Shown piece after piece: positions 1 through 6,045 of a stretch of 10,495 nt of DNA (positions within the stretch are counted from its first letter, which is position 1; every line of letters starts with the position of its first letter). The position numbers and the translations under genes were made by a program. Below the pieces are notes generated by a model, which was not told the DNA's origin, did no database searches, and saw nothing but the letters and a program-made list of their open reading frames with translations. The DNA is taken from positions 1-10,495 of the forward strand of contig URIC01000056.1 of NCBI GenBank assembly GCA_900547755.1. Reading direction: 5' to 3'. This DNA is from an uncultured Bacteroidales bacterium (GTDB lineage: Bacteria; Bacteroidota; Bacteroidia; Bacteroidales; Muribaculaceae).

Positions 1-38
1 CCCGGTCAAGCCCTGGGGCCTGTCCCGTTTTGCGAGTG

Positions 39-69
39 CAAAGTTACGCCCTTTTTCCGAACCCACAAA
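39..69 (-). promoter_or_regulatory. Bacteroidota-type promoter firing leftward out of the window
   Basis: On the minus strand a TTTG (66-69) is followed after 19 bases by TAACTTTG (39-46). This matches the Bacteroidota primary sigma consensus TTTG-N19-21-TAnnTTTG. Transcription would start near base 33 and run out of the left edge, so the gene it serves lies outside the window. The same -7 octamer drives the sigma factor gene at 921-928. The match is seen directly; activity is inferred. Confidence 0.7.
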
Positions 70-138
70 ATATTTTCGCGATTATTTTATGAACTTTTTT
101 ACAATACGTTGATTGTCAGCATTATATTTTTTCAAATA

Positions 139-160
139 TTTTTGAGACATTTCTCAAAAA
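139..160. repeat. Perfect 9-bp inverted repeat with 4-base loop
   Basis: TTTTTGAGA (139-147) and TCTCAAAAA (152-160) are exact reverse complements around CATT. The T run is on the 5' side and the A run on the 3' side of both strands, so it does not have the layout of an intrinsic terminator. It lies about 80 bases upstream of the leftward promoter's -33 box, in the usual range for an upstream regulator site. An operator role is inferred only. Confidence 0.5.
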
Positions 161-249
161 CAGAGGACAAAGCATCTCTAAAACGTAAGGCGATTTGAAA
201 AGACAATCTATTTAAAACGCCGACATCGGCATCCAGATGCGTTTAACCA

Positions 250-282
250 TAAAAAAGGCCGAAAACATTTGCGTTTCCGGCC
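250..282 (-). terminator. Intrinsic terminator of the sigma factor gene
   Basis: Read on the minus strand, GGCCG and CGGCC arms (257-261 and 278-282) pair. A one-base mismatch follows, then a four-pair GTTT/AAAC inner stem around a six-base loop. Six T residues (251-256) come directly after the stem. It lies about 80 bases past the stop of the sigma factor gene and is correctly oriented for it. Confidence 0.8.
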
Positions 283-361
283 ATATAATTCAATCTACAA
301 TCAACGACGATTAAAAAAGTGTTTTACCCATAGACAAAAAGCCTGTGAGGCAACCATAATG

Positions 362-862
362 TCAGCGGTAGTCCTTGAGAAGGGCCTTGAGCTGCGTGCG
401 GGTGGTGAAGATACGACTCTTGACGGTACCGAGCGGAAGGTTCAGTATTTCAGCTATCTCCTCGTATTTGTAACCGGCCACGTGCATCTGGAAAGGTTTC
501 GAGAAGTCCGCGGGGATTCGGGCAATCAGTTCTGAAATCTCGCTGACAGCGTATATTCCGTCGGGAGTCTCGGGAGCAGGACGTGTGTCGGAGACATGGA
601 ATATGGAGTCAGAGGTATCAAGTACCGTGCTTTCTCTCACTGTGCGACGATAATTGTTAATGAATATGTTGCGCATTATAGTGAAGAGCCACCCCTTGAA
701 GTTCACGTTCTCGGCGAATTTAGCCTCCGAGTCAAGCGCTTTGAGAGTGGTGTCCTGGACGAGGTCGGATGCGCGGTCTTTGTCCATAGTCAATTTGAAT
801 GCAAAGTTCATAAGATTGTTCTGCATCCCAATTACGTCTTCTTTAAAGGACTTTTTAAGCAT
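362..862 (-). CDS. ECF-type RNA polymerase sigma factor (sigma-70 family)
   Basis: This 166-residue protein has the two-domain architecture of ECF (group 4) sigma factors, which direct core RNA polymerase to a dedicated set of promoters. Region 2 spans about residues 8-75, with DLVQDTTLKAL at about 33-43 and FKGWLFTIMRNIFINNYRR at 55-73, the core-binding and -10-recognition helices. An acidic/proline linker (about 80-105) leads to region 4 (about 106-160), with a helix-turn-helix around YEEIAEILNLPLGTVKSR (133-150). No region 1.1 or 3 is present. The ATG start gives the usual ECF length. No anti-sigma gene with a membrane segment lies beside it: upstream is the end of an unrelated operon and downstream a terminator. 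It is therefore probably controlled by other means or by a distant partner. Its own consensus promoter is at 921-951. The regulon cannot be deduced from sequence. Confidence 0.9.
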   Translation of the reverse strand: MLKKSFKEDVIGMQNNLMNFAFKLTMDKDRASDLVQDTTLKALDSEAKFAENVNFKGWLFTIMRNIFINNYRRTVRESTVLDTSDSIFHVSDTRPAPETPDGIYAVSEISELIARIPADFSKPFQMHVAGYKYEEIAEILNLPLGTVKSRIFTTRTQLKALLKDYR

Positions 863-894
863 TAGGTATAAGTTCGTTTCTATATGAATACACA

Positions 895-908
895 GAGTCC
901 GGAGACTC
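895..908 (-). other. Small hairpin in the sigma factor 5' leader
   Basis: GAGTC (895-899) and GACTC (904-908) form a five-pair stem with a four-base loop. It falls just downstream of the predicted transcription start (about 915) and about 33 bases before the sigma factor start codon. It could stabilise the leader RNA or be chance; no ribosome-binding site is buried in it. Confidence 0.3.
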
Positions 909-920
909 CTTAATCACTTA

Positions 921-951
921 CAAAGTTATTCTTTTTTTGGGGATTAGCAAA
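921..951 (-). promoter_or_regulatory. Promoter of the sigma factor gene
   Basis: On the minus strand TTTG (948-951) precedes TAACTTTG (921-928) by 19 bases, an exact fit to the Bacteroidota housekeeping promoter. The predicted start near 915 gives a leader of about 53 bases before the ATG at 862. This suggests the primary sigma factor transcribes the gene rather than the gene driving itself. It also separates the gene from the upstream operon, which ends at 1013 without a strong terminator. Confidence 0.75.
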
Positions 952-1012
952 TTAATCAGACGTTTTTTTCAACAAAATTATGTAAAAAACTTATTCATAG
1001 ATAGATACAGAG

Positions 1013-2302
1013 CTATTCCTTGGGTTGCGAAGGCAGCGCTTTCAGGCGCACGAGTTCTATTTTCGCTCCCGTGGTTCTAAGTATTGTAAAGGAGAAGCGG
1101 TTTATGACGAATGTGTCACCCGGGGCCGGGAGTGCCTCGAGATTGTGGAGGATATATCCGGCAATGGTCTGATAGTCTTCGTCTTCGCGTATGTCAAGCT
1201 CAAACTGCTCGTTTATGGCTTCAATCTCCGCACGTCCCGAGAACTCGTAAGTGTCGGGGGCCACTTTGCGTACAATGAGGTTATCACGGTCATGCTCGTC
1301 CTGTATTTCTCCGAATATCTCTTCCACCAAGTCTTCAAGAGTGACGAGTCCCGCCGTGCCGCCGAACTCATCCACAACTATAGCCATAGACTTCTTTTCG
1401 GCCAGGAGGCGACGCATCATCTTGTTGGCGAGCATGGTCTCAGGGGTAAATATTACCGGTTTGAGGCAATCGCGCCATTCCACATCGGGAGTAAACAGCT
1501 CGGAGACATGGATGTAGCCTTTAACATCGTCAATATCACCGTCGTAGACCACGATTTTCGACAGGCCGGTAGAAATGAATCTGCGCAACAGTTCCGCACG
1601 GGTGGTACCATGGATATTCACGGCTGTGATTTCGTTGCGGGGAATCATGCAGTCATGTATATGTGTGTCCTTGAAGTCCAACGCATTCTGAAAGATTTTC
1701 ACCTCGTTTTCCACATCCTCTCCTACCGGTTTGTCGTCTATGGCCTGCTGGATATAGTCGTCTATCTGGTCAATAGTGAGACGTGAAGTGTCCTCCTTCG
1801 GAGAGCTTATACCGGCAATCTTCATTATCAGCGAAGAAAGGGAGGAAGTAAACAAGGATACGGGATACAATATAATATAAATGACAAAAAGCGGCAGAGC
1901 GAAAATCTTGAGCATCAGGTTGGGGTTGATACGAAAGACAGTCTTAGGCAGGAACTCACCTGTCACCAGAATTATAAATGTGGAAATCAAGGTATTTCCA
2001 ATAAGCACAAGTGCTTCGGAGCCGTCGAAAACTTTTTGCAGCCAGGGATTAATCAGCACGGAAATAGTGATACCGTAGATGACCAGCACCACATTGTTGC
2101 CCACTAAAAGAGTAGAGATGAACATATCCTGATGCTTGGTGAAGCCGGATATGATGCGTGAAATAAGGCCTCCCTTGGAGGCGTCGATGCCTATTCTCAC
2201 TTTGTTGGACTGCACGTATGCTATCTCGCTGCCCGAGAAGAGGCCTGAGAAGAGAATGGCAATCAGTGTGAGAATTATGGCTAAGAGGGGGGAAAGTTCC
2301 AT
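1013..2302 (-). CDS. CNNM/CBS-domain membrane protein (CorB/HlyC-CorC family)
   Basis: This 429-residue protein has the full three-part layout of the family once called hemolysins, now linked to Mg2+/divalent cation transport. The N-terminal CNNM (DUF21) domain spans about residues 1-165. It has membrane segments near 4-24, 60-84, 97-114 and 131-152, the motif GLFSGSEIAYVQ (20-31) and the conserved TGEFLPKT (114-121). A tandem CBS pair follows: MIPRNEITAV begins the first (about 219), and VDEFGGTAGLVTLEDLVEEIFGEI (310-333) is the typical end of the second. The C-terminal CorC/HlyC-associated domain covers about 343-422. The ATG lies five bases beyond the lptC stop, so it is the last gene of the operon. 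Gliding-motility GldE is a related family, but nothing here points specifically to it. Domain assignment is firm; the transported ion is inferred from the family. Confidence 0.92.
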   Translation of the reverse strand: MELSPLLAIILTLIAILFSGLFSGSEIAYVQSNKVRIGIDASKGGLISRIISGFTKHQDMFISTLLVGNNVVLVIYGITISVLINPWLQKVFDGSEALVLIGNTLISTFIILVTGEFLPKTVFRINPNLMLKIFALPLFVIYIILYPVSLFTSSLSSLIMKIAGISSPKEDTSRLTIDQIDDYIQQAIDDKPVGEDVENEVKIFQNALDFKDTHIHDCMIPRNEITAVNIHGTTRAELLRRFISTGLSKIVVYDGDIDDVKGYIHVSELFTPDVEWRDCLKPVIFTPETMLANKMMRRLLAEKKSMAIVVDEFGGTAGLVTLEDLVEEIFGEIQDEHDRDNLIVRKVAPDTYEFSGRAEIEAINEQFELDIREDEDYQTIAGYILHNLEALPAPGDTFVINRFSFTILRTTGAKIELVRLKALPSQPKE

Positions 2303-2307
2303 ATAAT

Positions 2308-3015
2308 CTATCGGTTTTCAGAAGCACGCTGCGCGGCTATAGTCGCAGCCGCGCCGGGGTCGGCAAGTACAGAGGGGTTGAATCCGGCCGGCATCTGCGC
2401 CGGGGCATCTCCCCCCGCACCGGGGAATTTATCCTTATTGTACGGCAGCACGGCAGTAGGATGACGCAATTCGTAGGACTGAAGCGTTCCCCGGGAATTG
2501 GTATAGCCCTCGAAGCCGTAACCCTCAATTATCCTGTCCGGCTGCTCGATATGAATAAAAGAATCCGAGGATATTTTTTGTTCACGCTGGTTCCAGACAA
2601 GTTCCGGAGTAAGGATGAGCAACTCCGGCAACTGGTTGAACTCTACGTTGCCGTACAGGTGCCATGTCTGCGTAAGCCTATTGTTGACAGCGGAGTCGGC
2701 GGCCACGGAAAAAACTATGTTATATTCAGGGTCGAATTTCTCCAGATACGGACCTCCGGGCAGAATCCATACCGGAGTGTCCACATTGTCATAGACATAC
2801 CAGACAGGACATACCAGGCGATATTGGGGAATACCGGAGTCCGATATTATGGTCATGACGTTGTGCGTGGTCATGGTAGGCATCGCCTTAGGGTTGATTT
2901 TGTCGGCCACGCCCAGGGGGTCTTCCTGCCGGCAGGCGGTGAGAGCCGCCAACGCCATCAGCGAGAGGCCAGCCACCCTCATCGGACTGTGTATGATTGA
3001 CCTGACACGTCTCAT
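2308..3015 (-). CDS. lptC: LptC-like LPS export lipoprotein
   Basis: LptC links the inner-membrane LptBFG exporter to the periplasmic LptA bridge and passes LPS between them. This 235-residue protein begins with a short signal sequence ending in the lipobox LTAC (residues 25-28). It is therefore predicted to be a lipoprotein, rather than anchored by a transmembrane helix as in Escherichia coli. The LptC/YrbK fold shows in YRLVCPVWYVYDNVDTPVW (65-83), the GGPYLEKF segment (87-94), the repeated YGNVEFNQ (121-128) and WNQREQKISSDSFIHI (141-156), and RIIEGYGFE (161-169). The last 35 residues are Ala/Pro/Gly-rich and probably disordered. The listed ATG follows an AGGGAG stretch directly. An internal ATG at codon 12 would give an equally good 17-residue lipoprotein signal, so the start is not certain. 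It sits 12 bases after the barrel gene and 5 before the CNNM gene. Confidence 0.85.
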   Translation of the reverse strand: MRRVRSIIHSPMRVAGLSLMALAALTACRQEDPLGVADKINPKAMPTMTTHNVMTIISDSGIPQYRLVCPVWYVYDNVDTPVWILPGGPYLEKFDPEYNIVFSVAADSAVNNRLTQTWHLYGNVEFNQLPELLILTPELVWNQREQKISSDSFIHIEQPDRIIEGYGFEGYTNSRGTLQSYELRHPTAVLPYNKDKFPGAGGDAPAQMPAGFNPSVLADPGAAATIAAQRASENR

Positions 3016-3027
3016 CTCCCTGAAGGT

Positions 3028-4305
3028 TTACTTAATCTTACGCTTGAAGAACCAGAGTTCGTTGAAGTTAAGACCCAGAGTAATATTGAAATAGTCTTCC
3101 TTTATCAGTGTTTCAGGGCTTGCCTGACGGTGTTTCCACTCGAATCCGAGGTTTACCACCGTCTTGCCCTCGATGGTCGGGAATCCGAATCCGCATCCGA
3201 GGGAAAACTCCTTGAGCGAATTGTCCCCTACTCGTATGTAATCCTTGCCGTAGTTGGCGCCGAAACGGTAAGCTATGCGCTGCACATAATTGCCTCGAAT
3301 CTTGGGAACCACCTCGAGTCCGAGGGCAAATCGGGTACGGTCGTTGAATTTCTGGGCAAGCACCACATTCTGCCCCATATCGTCCAGCAGGGCCGGATAA
3401 TCGGCTTTGGACCAGTTCTGCCAAGTAAAGTCGAACTCGGCCATGAAGCGGGATGTGCGCTCGCGGGTATAATTGATACCGGCTCCTATGGAGGTCGGGC
3501 GGTAATACTTGCCGGAAAGCCTGGTGTAGCCCACGGTGTCGGCGGCAGACTCGGCAGTGATGTCCCAGTATGCGGCCCAGGCCTTTCCATGCAGTGACAG
3601 CCTGGGGGTATAGGTCACGCCCAGGGTCAGCCTGCTGAATCGGGTGAGCTTCGCAGTGTACTGCGCGCCTAACTTGAAATTGAAGTCACGCACCTGCATC
3701 ACATGCTCAAAGAGAGTCTGGTGGTTGTTGGAAGTGTTGGCGTATGTGTCGTTGATGACGTTTCCGAAATCGTAAGACAGATTGACACCCAGGGAGAAGC
3801 CCGCGTACTTGCCTGCCACACCGGCATACAGCTGATTGATGCCGCCCGTACCCTGATTTGAAAGCGAGCCGTGCATGACCTCGTCGCCAAAGGTATAGCC
3901 CACCGAACTGTAAGGTATAAGGCCTACGGACATACCCATATATTTGGAAAGCGGGAATTGCATGGTCACATAGTCCAGGCCACCGCCCACGCCGTGACCC
4001 TTCTCGCGCACCCCTTCCGCGCCCATGTCCTTGCGCCAACTCATGCTCATGTTCGCACCTATGTCCCAAAGGAATGTCAGAGAGTCTATGGATGCGTATG
4101 AGGCGGGGTTCATAGCGTTAATCTGACGGCCGCTTTGCATGGCGTATCCAATGCCCCCCATCTGACGTTGTGAGGAAGTGGCTCCGTCTTGCAGGATTCC
4201 GTACCCGTACATCGAGTATGGAGAAGTGGTATTCTGAGCGGAGAGCAGGCCGAAGCCGGAAAGGGCCAGCATTAATGCGGCCAATATACGATTAGATATA
4301 TTCAT
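3028..4305 (-). CDS. Outer-membrane beta-barrel protein, FadL/OmpP1-like
   Basis: This 425-residue protein starts with a Sec signal peptide (hydrophobic core about 7-20, probable cleavage after LLSA at 23). The mature region alternates hydrophobic and polar residues with many aromatic and Gly residues, as in outer-membrane barrels. The early segment TTSPYSMYGYGILQDG, then RQMGGIGYAM and the NAMNPASYAS motif, resembles the N-terminal part of FadL/OmpP1/PorV-like barrels, where NPA-type motifs are common. The chain ends with aromatic-rich strands and a short basic tail (FFKRKIK) rather than a terminal Phe. The ATG overlaps the coaX stop by 14 bases and the stop is 12 bases from lptC, so it is co-transcribed with an LPS export gene. 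Substrate is unknown; hydrophobic-compound transport would follow from FadL homology but is not shown here. Confidence 0.75.
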   Translation of the reverse strand: MNISNRILAALMLALSGFGLLSAQNTTSPYSMYGYGILQDGATSSQRQMGGIGYAMQSGRQINAMNPASYASIDSLTFLWDIGANMSMSWRKDMGAEGVREKGHGVGGGLDYVTMQFPLSKYMGMSVGLIPYSSVGYTFGDEVMHGSLSNQGTGGINQLYAGVAGKYAGFSLGVNLSYDFGNVINDTYANTSNNHQTLFEHVMQVRDFNFKLGAQYTAKLTRFSRLTLGVTYTPRLSLHGKAWAAYWDITAESAADTVGYTRLSGKYYRPTSIGAGINYTRERTSRFMAEFDFTWQNWSKADYPALLDDMGQNVVLAQKFNDRTRFALGLEVVPKIRGNYVQRIAYRFGANYGKDYIRVGDNSLKEFSLGCGFGFPTIEGKTVVNLGFEWKHRQASPETLIKEDYFNITLGLNFNELWFFKRKIK

Positions 4306-5032
4306 TGTATTTCAATATGTATATAAGGCCTTCGCAGACAAGGTCCGCATGGCGTATGGTTTCAGTAGGGAGAAGCGGGAGAAGGAGGTCGGCATCGCCT
4401 CCTGTGAGCAGAAGCGATGTATCAGGGAAACGGGCCTTCAGCCTGAGATAAGCATCTGTCACCTCAGCTGCGGCCCCCCTGACGGCTCCGCACCTGAGAG
4501 CCGTGACGGTATCCGTGCCGAAAGGAGGCAACGTCCCGTAAGCCGTGACTTCCGGCAGAGCGGATGTATAGCGGTGCAGCGCCTTGAGGCGGAGGTTTAC
4601 ACCGGCAGATATGTTACCGCCGGCGAAAACCGAGCCATGTTCCACGACATCAAGCGTAAGTGCGGTTCCGGCATCGGCTATCAGCAACGTGCGACCGGGG
4701 TGGAGCGCGGCACCGCCGCAAGCGGCGGCCACTCTGTCCGGACCGAGTATGCGCGGGGTGTCGTATCGCACCGACAGCGGAACATCCGTCTCATGGGTCA
4801 GCCAAAGCAATCCGTCCGGCAACATCATTCTCAGAGTCTCGGCGAAACGCGGGTCTATATGGGCCACGCTGCAGAGAGCCCCGCAGGTGACTCCGAAATC
4901 ATCCACAGTCCGGACCAGCCGGTCCATGTCCGGGTCGGCCATAGACAGCTCATGCAGCAGGGCGCCCGAATCAGTGAAGACTTTGGCCTTTATGAGGGTG
5001 TTGCCCCGGTCTATTGTAAGGATTGATGCCAC
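4292..5032 (-). CDS. coaX: Type III pantothenate kinase
   Basis: CoaX phosphorylates pantothenate with ATP, the first committed step of coenzyme A synthesis, in the cytoplasm. This 246-residue protein matches the family length and shows its ASKHA-fold motifs. These are the phosphate loop DRGNTLIK (8-15; the family usually has D-x-G-N-T/S), GPDR (97-100, with Asp99 the expected catalytic base), ADAGTALTLDVV (119-130), GGNISAGVNLRLKALH (138-153) and LTGGDADLL (209-217). Type III enzymes typically need a monovalent cation and are not inhibited by CoA. The start is GTG at 5030-5032, which places the phosphate loop near the N-terminus as expected; no better ATG exists. It begins 11 bases after the upstream membrane protein gene and its end overlaps the barrel gene. 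Confidence 0.93.
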   Translation of the reverse strand: MASILTIDRGNTLIKAKVFTDSGALLHELSMADPDMDRLVRTVDDFGVTCGALCSVAHIDPRFAETLRMMLPDGLLWLTHETDVPLSVRYDTPRILGPDRVAAACGGAALHPGRTLLIADAGTALTLDVVEHGSVFAGGNISAGVNLRLKALHRYTSALPEVTAYGTLPPFGTDTVTALRCGAVRGAAAEVTDAYLRLKARFPDTSLLLTGGDADLLLPLLPTETIRHADLVCEGLIYILKYNEYI

Positions 5033-5043
5033 GTTACGGGGAA

Positions 5044-5529
5044 TTAGCCTTTATCCTGAGAAGCCTGTCTGCGCTCTTTTTTCTGACGGAAATAAATCAT
5101 CCAGGCAGTAACGAGCTGCAAGACGGCTCCTGCCAGAGCGAAGAGTATTGTCTCGTTGAGTATGGTGAGCGGTCCCACAGTGGGGATGTCTCCGTATTTA
5201 TTTTCGTTGTAGAACCAAAAGAAAGCGGCCACTCCGAAGCAAGCGCCGGACCAGAACTCCATACGGCGCAGACGGCGCAGACGCATACTTTCACCCTCGG
5301 GGCTGACATTCACACAACGCGCGCCCCAGAACATAAGGGCACCGGCGGCAAATATCCACTTGAATACAGGCAACTGCTCCACACTCAGCATATTTATGAG
5401 CGGCAGGAACATGCCCACGGCTATCAGAATCATGCCGAAGGAGGCCAGCGTCTCGGCAATCCTGCGCCGCAGAGCTGTCTTGTCAGAGGCTATATCCAAA
5501 GGCTGCTTATGTTTCTGTTTCATAATCAT
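5044..5529 (-). CDS. Unknown four-helix inner-membrane protein
   Basis: I do not recognise the family of this 161-residue protein. Hydrophobicity suggests four membrane helices at about 28-47, 54-72, 91-108 and 127-147. A basic N-terminus (MIMKQKHKQP), a basic stretch between helices 2 and 3 (MRLRRLRRM, 82-90) and a basic C-terminal tail (RQKKERR) follow the helices. By the positive-inside rule, both termini and the central loop would face the cytoplasm. The ATG overlaps the TGA of the division gene as ATGA, so the two are probably translationally coupled, and coaX follows after 11 bases. Context suggests an envelope or division accessory role, but this is inference. No catalytic motif is visible. 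Reading frame and codon use resemble the neighbours, so the gene itself is credible. Confidence 0.75.
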   Translation of the reverse strand: MIMKQKHKQPLDIASDKTALRRRIAETLASFGMILIAVGMFLPLINMLSVEQLPVFKWIFAAGALMFWGARCVNVSPEGESMRLRRLRRMEFWSGACFGVAAFFWFYNENKYGDIPTVGPLTILNETILFALAGAVLQLVTAWMIYFRQKKERRQASQDKG

Positions 5530-5831
5530 TCCACTAAATAAACGTCCTCGGTGGGCCGCTGCATACCGTAATTTTCGCGGGCCACCTTTTCGAGGTCTTC
5601 AGTACGGGTCCGCAGGCTGAGACGCATCTGCCGGTAGTATTCGGCGCTGTCACGGGCAGTCTGTATGCCGGCCTTCAGCGCGGCTATCTCCCGGTCAAGT
5701 TCACGGGAACGGGTCATACTCGTCTCCTCGTTCAGGAACAGCAATGCAATGACCGCTCCGGCCACCAGCAACACCGAGAGATGCGACTGCCGACGAAGCC
5801 ACAGATTGAATCTATTTAGCCGTCTGCCCAT
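5526..5831 (-). CDS. FtsB/DivIC-like septum formation initiator protein
   Basis: Proteins of the FtsB/DivIC family join FtsL and FtsQ in the division complex that activates septal peptidoglycan synthesis. From the ATG at 5829-5831 the protein has 101 residues. It has a basic cytoplasmic tip, one membrane helix (about 17-33), a heptad-like coiled coil (about 37-72) and a C-terminal LEKVARENYGMQRPTEDVYLV block (80-100) typical of the family. A longer frame begins at a TTG at 5855, but that codon lies inside the predicted -7 promoter box. The ATG also has an AGAAAGG ribosome-binding-like stretch directly upstream, so I chose the ATG. It is the first gene of the six-gene operon, and its stop overlaps the next start. 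Family is well supported; FtsB versus DivIC naming is a matter of convention. Confidence 0.85.
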   Translation of the reverse strand: MGRRLNRFNLWLRRQSHLSVLLVAGAVIALLFLNEETSMTRSRELDREIAALKAGIQTARDSAEYYRQMRLSLRTRTEDLEKVARENYGMQRPTEDVYLVE

Positions 5832-5839
5832 ACCTTTCT
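5832..5839 (-). promoter_or_regulatory. Ribosome-binding-like site deciding the ftsB start
   Basis: Read on the minus strand, AGAAAGG ends one base before the ATG at 5829-5831. Strong Shine-Dalgarno sites are uncommon in Bacteroidota. Together with the promoter position, this site favours the ATG over the upstream TTG. The spacing is short, so the site is supportive rather than decisive. Confidence 0.45.
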
Positions 5840-5852
5840 GAAATAAGTCGTG

Positions 5853-5884
5853 CAAAATTAGTGAAAAGAAACCGAAAATGCAAA
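5853..5884 (-). promoter_or_regulatory. Promoter of the ftsB-to-CNNM operon
   Basis: On the minus strand TTTG (5881-5884), a 20-base spacer and TAATTTTG (5853-5860) fit the Bacteroidota consensus exactly. Transcription should begin near 5847, giving a leader of only about 16 bases to the ATG at 5831. No other comparable promoter is visible upstream of the six tightly packed genes. Internal promoters inside coding sequence cannot be excluded. Confidence 0.75.
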
Positions 5885-5920
5885 ACGCCGCACCCCCACG
5901 AAAGGGCGCGAATAAGCCAA

Positions 5921-5942
5921 ACAGGCCGCTCAGTGGGCCTGT
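5921..5942. repeat. Seven-pair GC-rich inverted repeat in the divergent intergenic region
   Basis: ACAGGCC (5921-5927) and GGCCTGT (5936-5942) pair perfectly around an eight-base loop. No T run follows on the plus strand, and only a short TTT follows on the minus strand, so it is a poor terminator. It lies upstream of both divergent promoters and could be a protein-binding site or a transcript structure. Function is unknown. Confidence 0.4.
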
Positions 5943-5985
5943 CCGGTGCTATAAAAAGTTAAAAAATGCTTAAAAGGATTTAGAT

Positions 5986-6045
5986 ACCCGTCGTCTTACA
6001 GACGGTTATGACTCCGTAATGAAAACGGAGCCATAGGAAGCGGGT
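5986..6045 (+). other. Possible structured RNA or DNA element upstream of pyrG
   Basis: Three stems can form together. The outer stem is ACCCG (5986-5990) with CGGGT (6041-6045). A hairpin CGTCT (5992-5996) pairs with AGACG (6000-6004). A long hairpin TATG-A-CTCCGT (6007-6017) pairs with ACGGAG-C-CATA (6025-6035), with one mismatch and a seven-base AATGAAA loop. An alternative first hairpin CCGTC/GACGG (5988-5992 with 6001-6005) competes with the outer stem. The element lies just upstream of, and touches, the -33 box of pyrG. It would need its own promoter to be an RNA, and I see no consensus one on either strand. It matches no RNA family I can name. Confidence 0.3.

Larger units (their letters stand above)
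1..361. other. Gene-free region left of the sigma factor gene
   Basis: No credible coding sequence is present; short open frames here lack family-like sequence. The stretch is AT-rich compared with the flanking genes. It contains a leftward promoter (39-69), a perfect palindrome (139-160) and the sigma factor gene's terminator (250-282). A short GCCG/CGGC hairpin sits near 222-233. I see nothing else recognisable. Confidence 0.7.

Noticed and set aside
137..144. TATTTTTG, a plus-strand match to the -7 consensus
   Set aside because: It is a chance match within the T-rich palindrome. The -33 position has only a weak ATTG at the limit of allowed spacing, and no rightward gene follows.
952..1012. 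Possible terminator after the CNNM gene
   Set aside because: T-rich runs follow the stop on the minus strand, but the only stem (ATAG/CTAT) is four weak pairs. I cannot support an intrinsic terminator here.
1025..1786. Plus-strand open frame of 253 codons opposite the CNNM gene
   Set aside because: It is antisense to a protein with unmistakable CNNM and CBS motifs, and its own translation shows no family pattern. It is a shadow frame.
4349..5026. Plus-strand open frame of 225 codons opposite coaX
   Set aside because: coaX shows all its expected motifs on the other strand, and the antisense product is low in recognisable structure.
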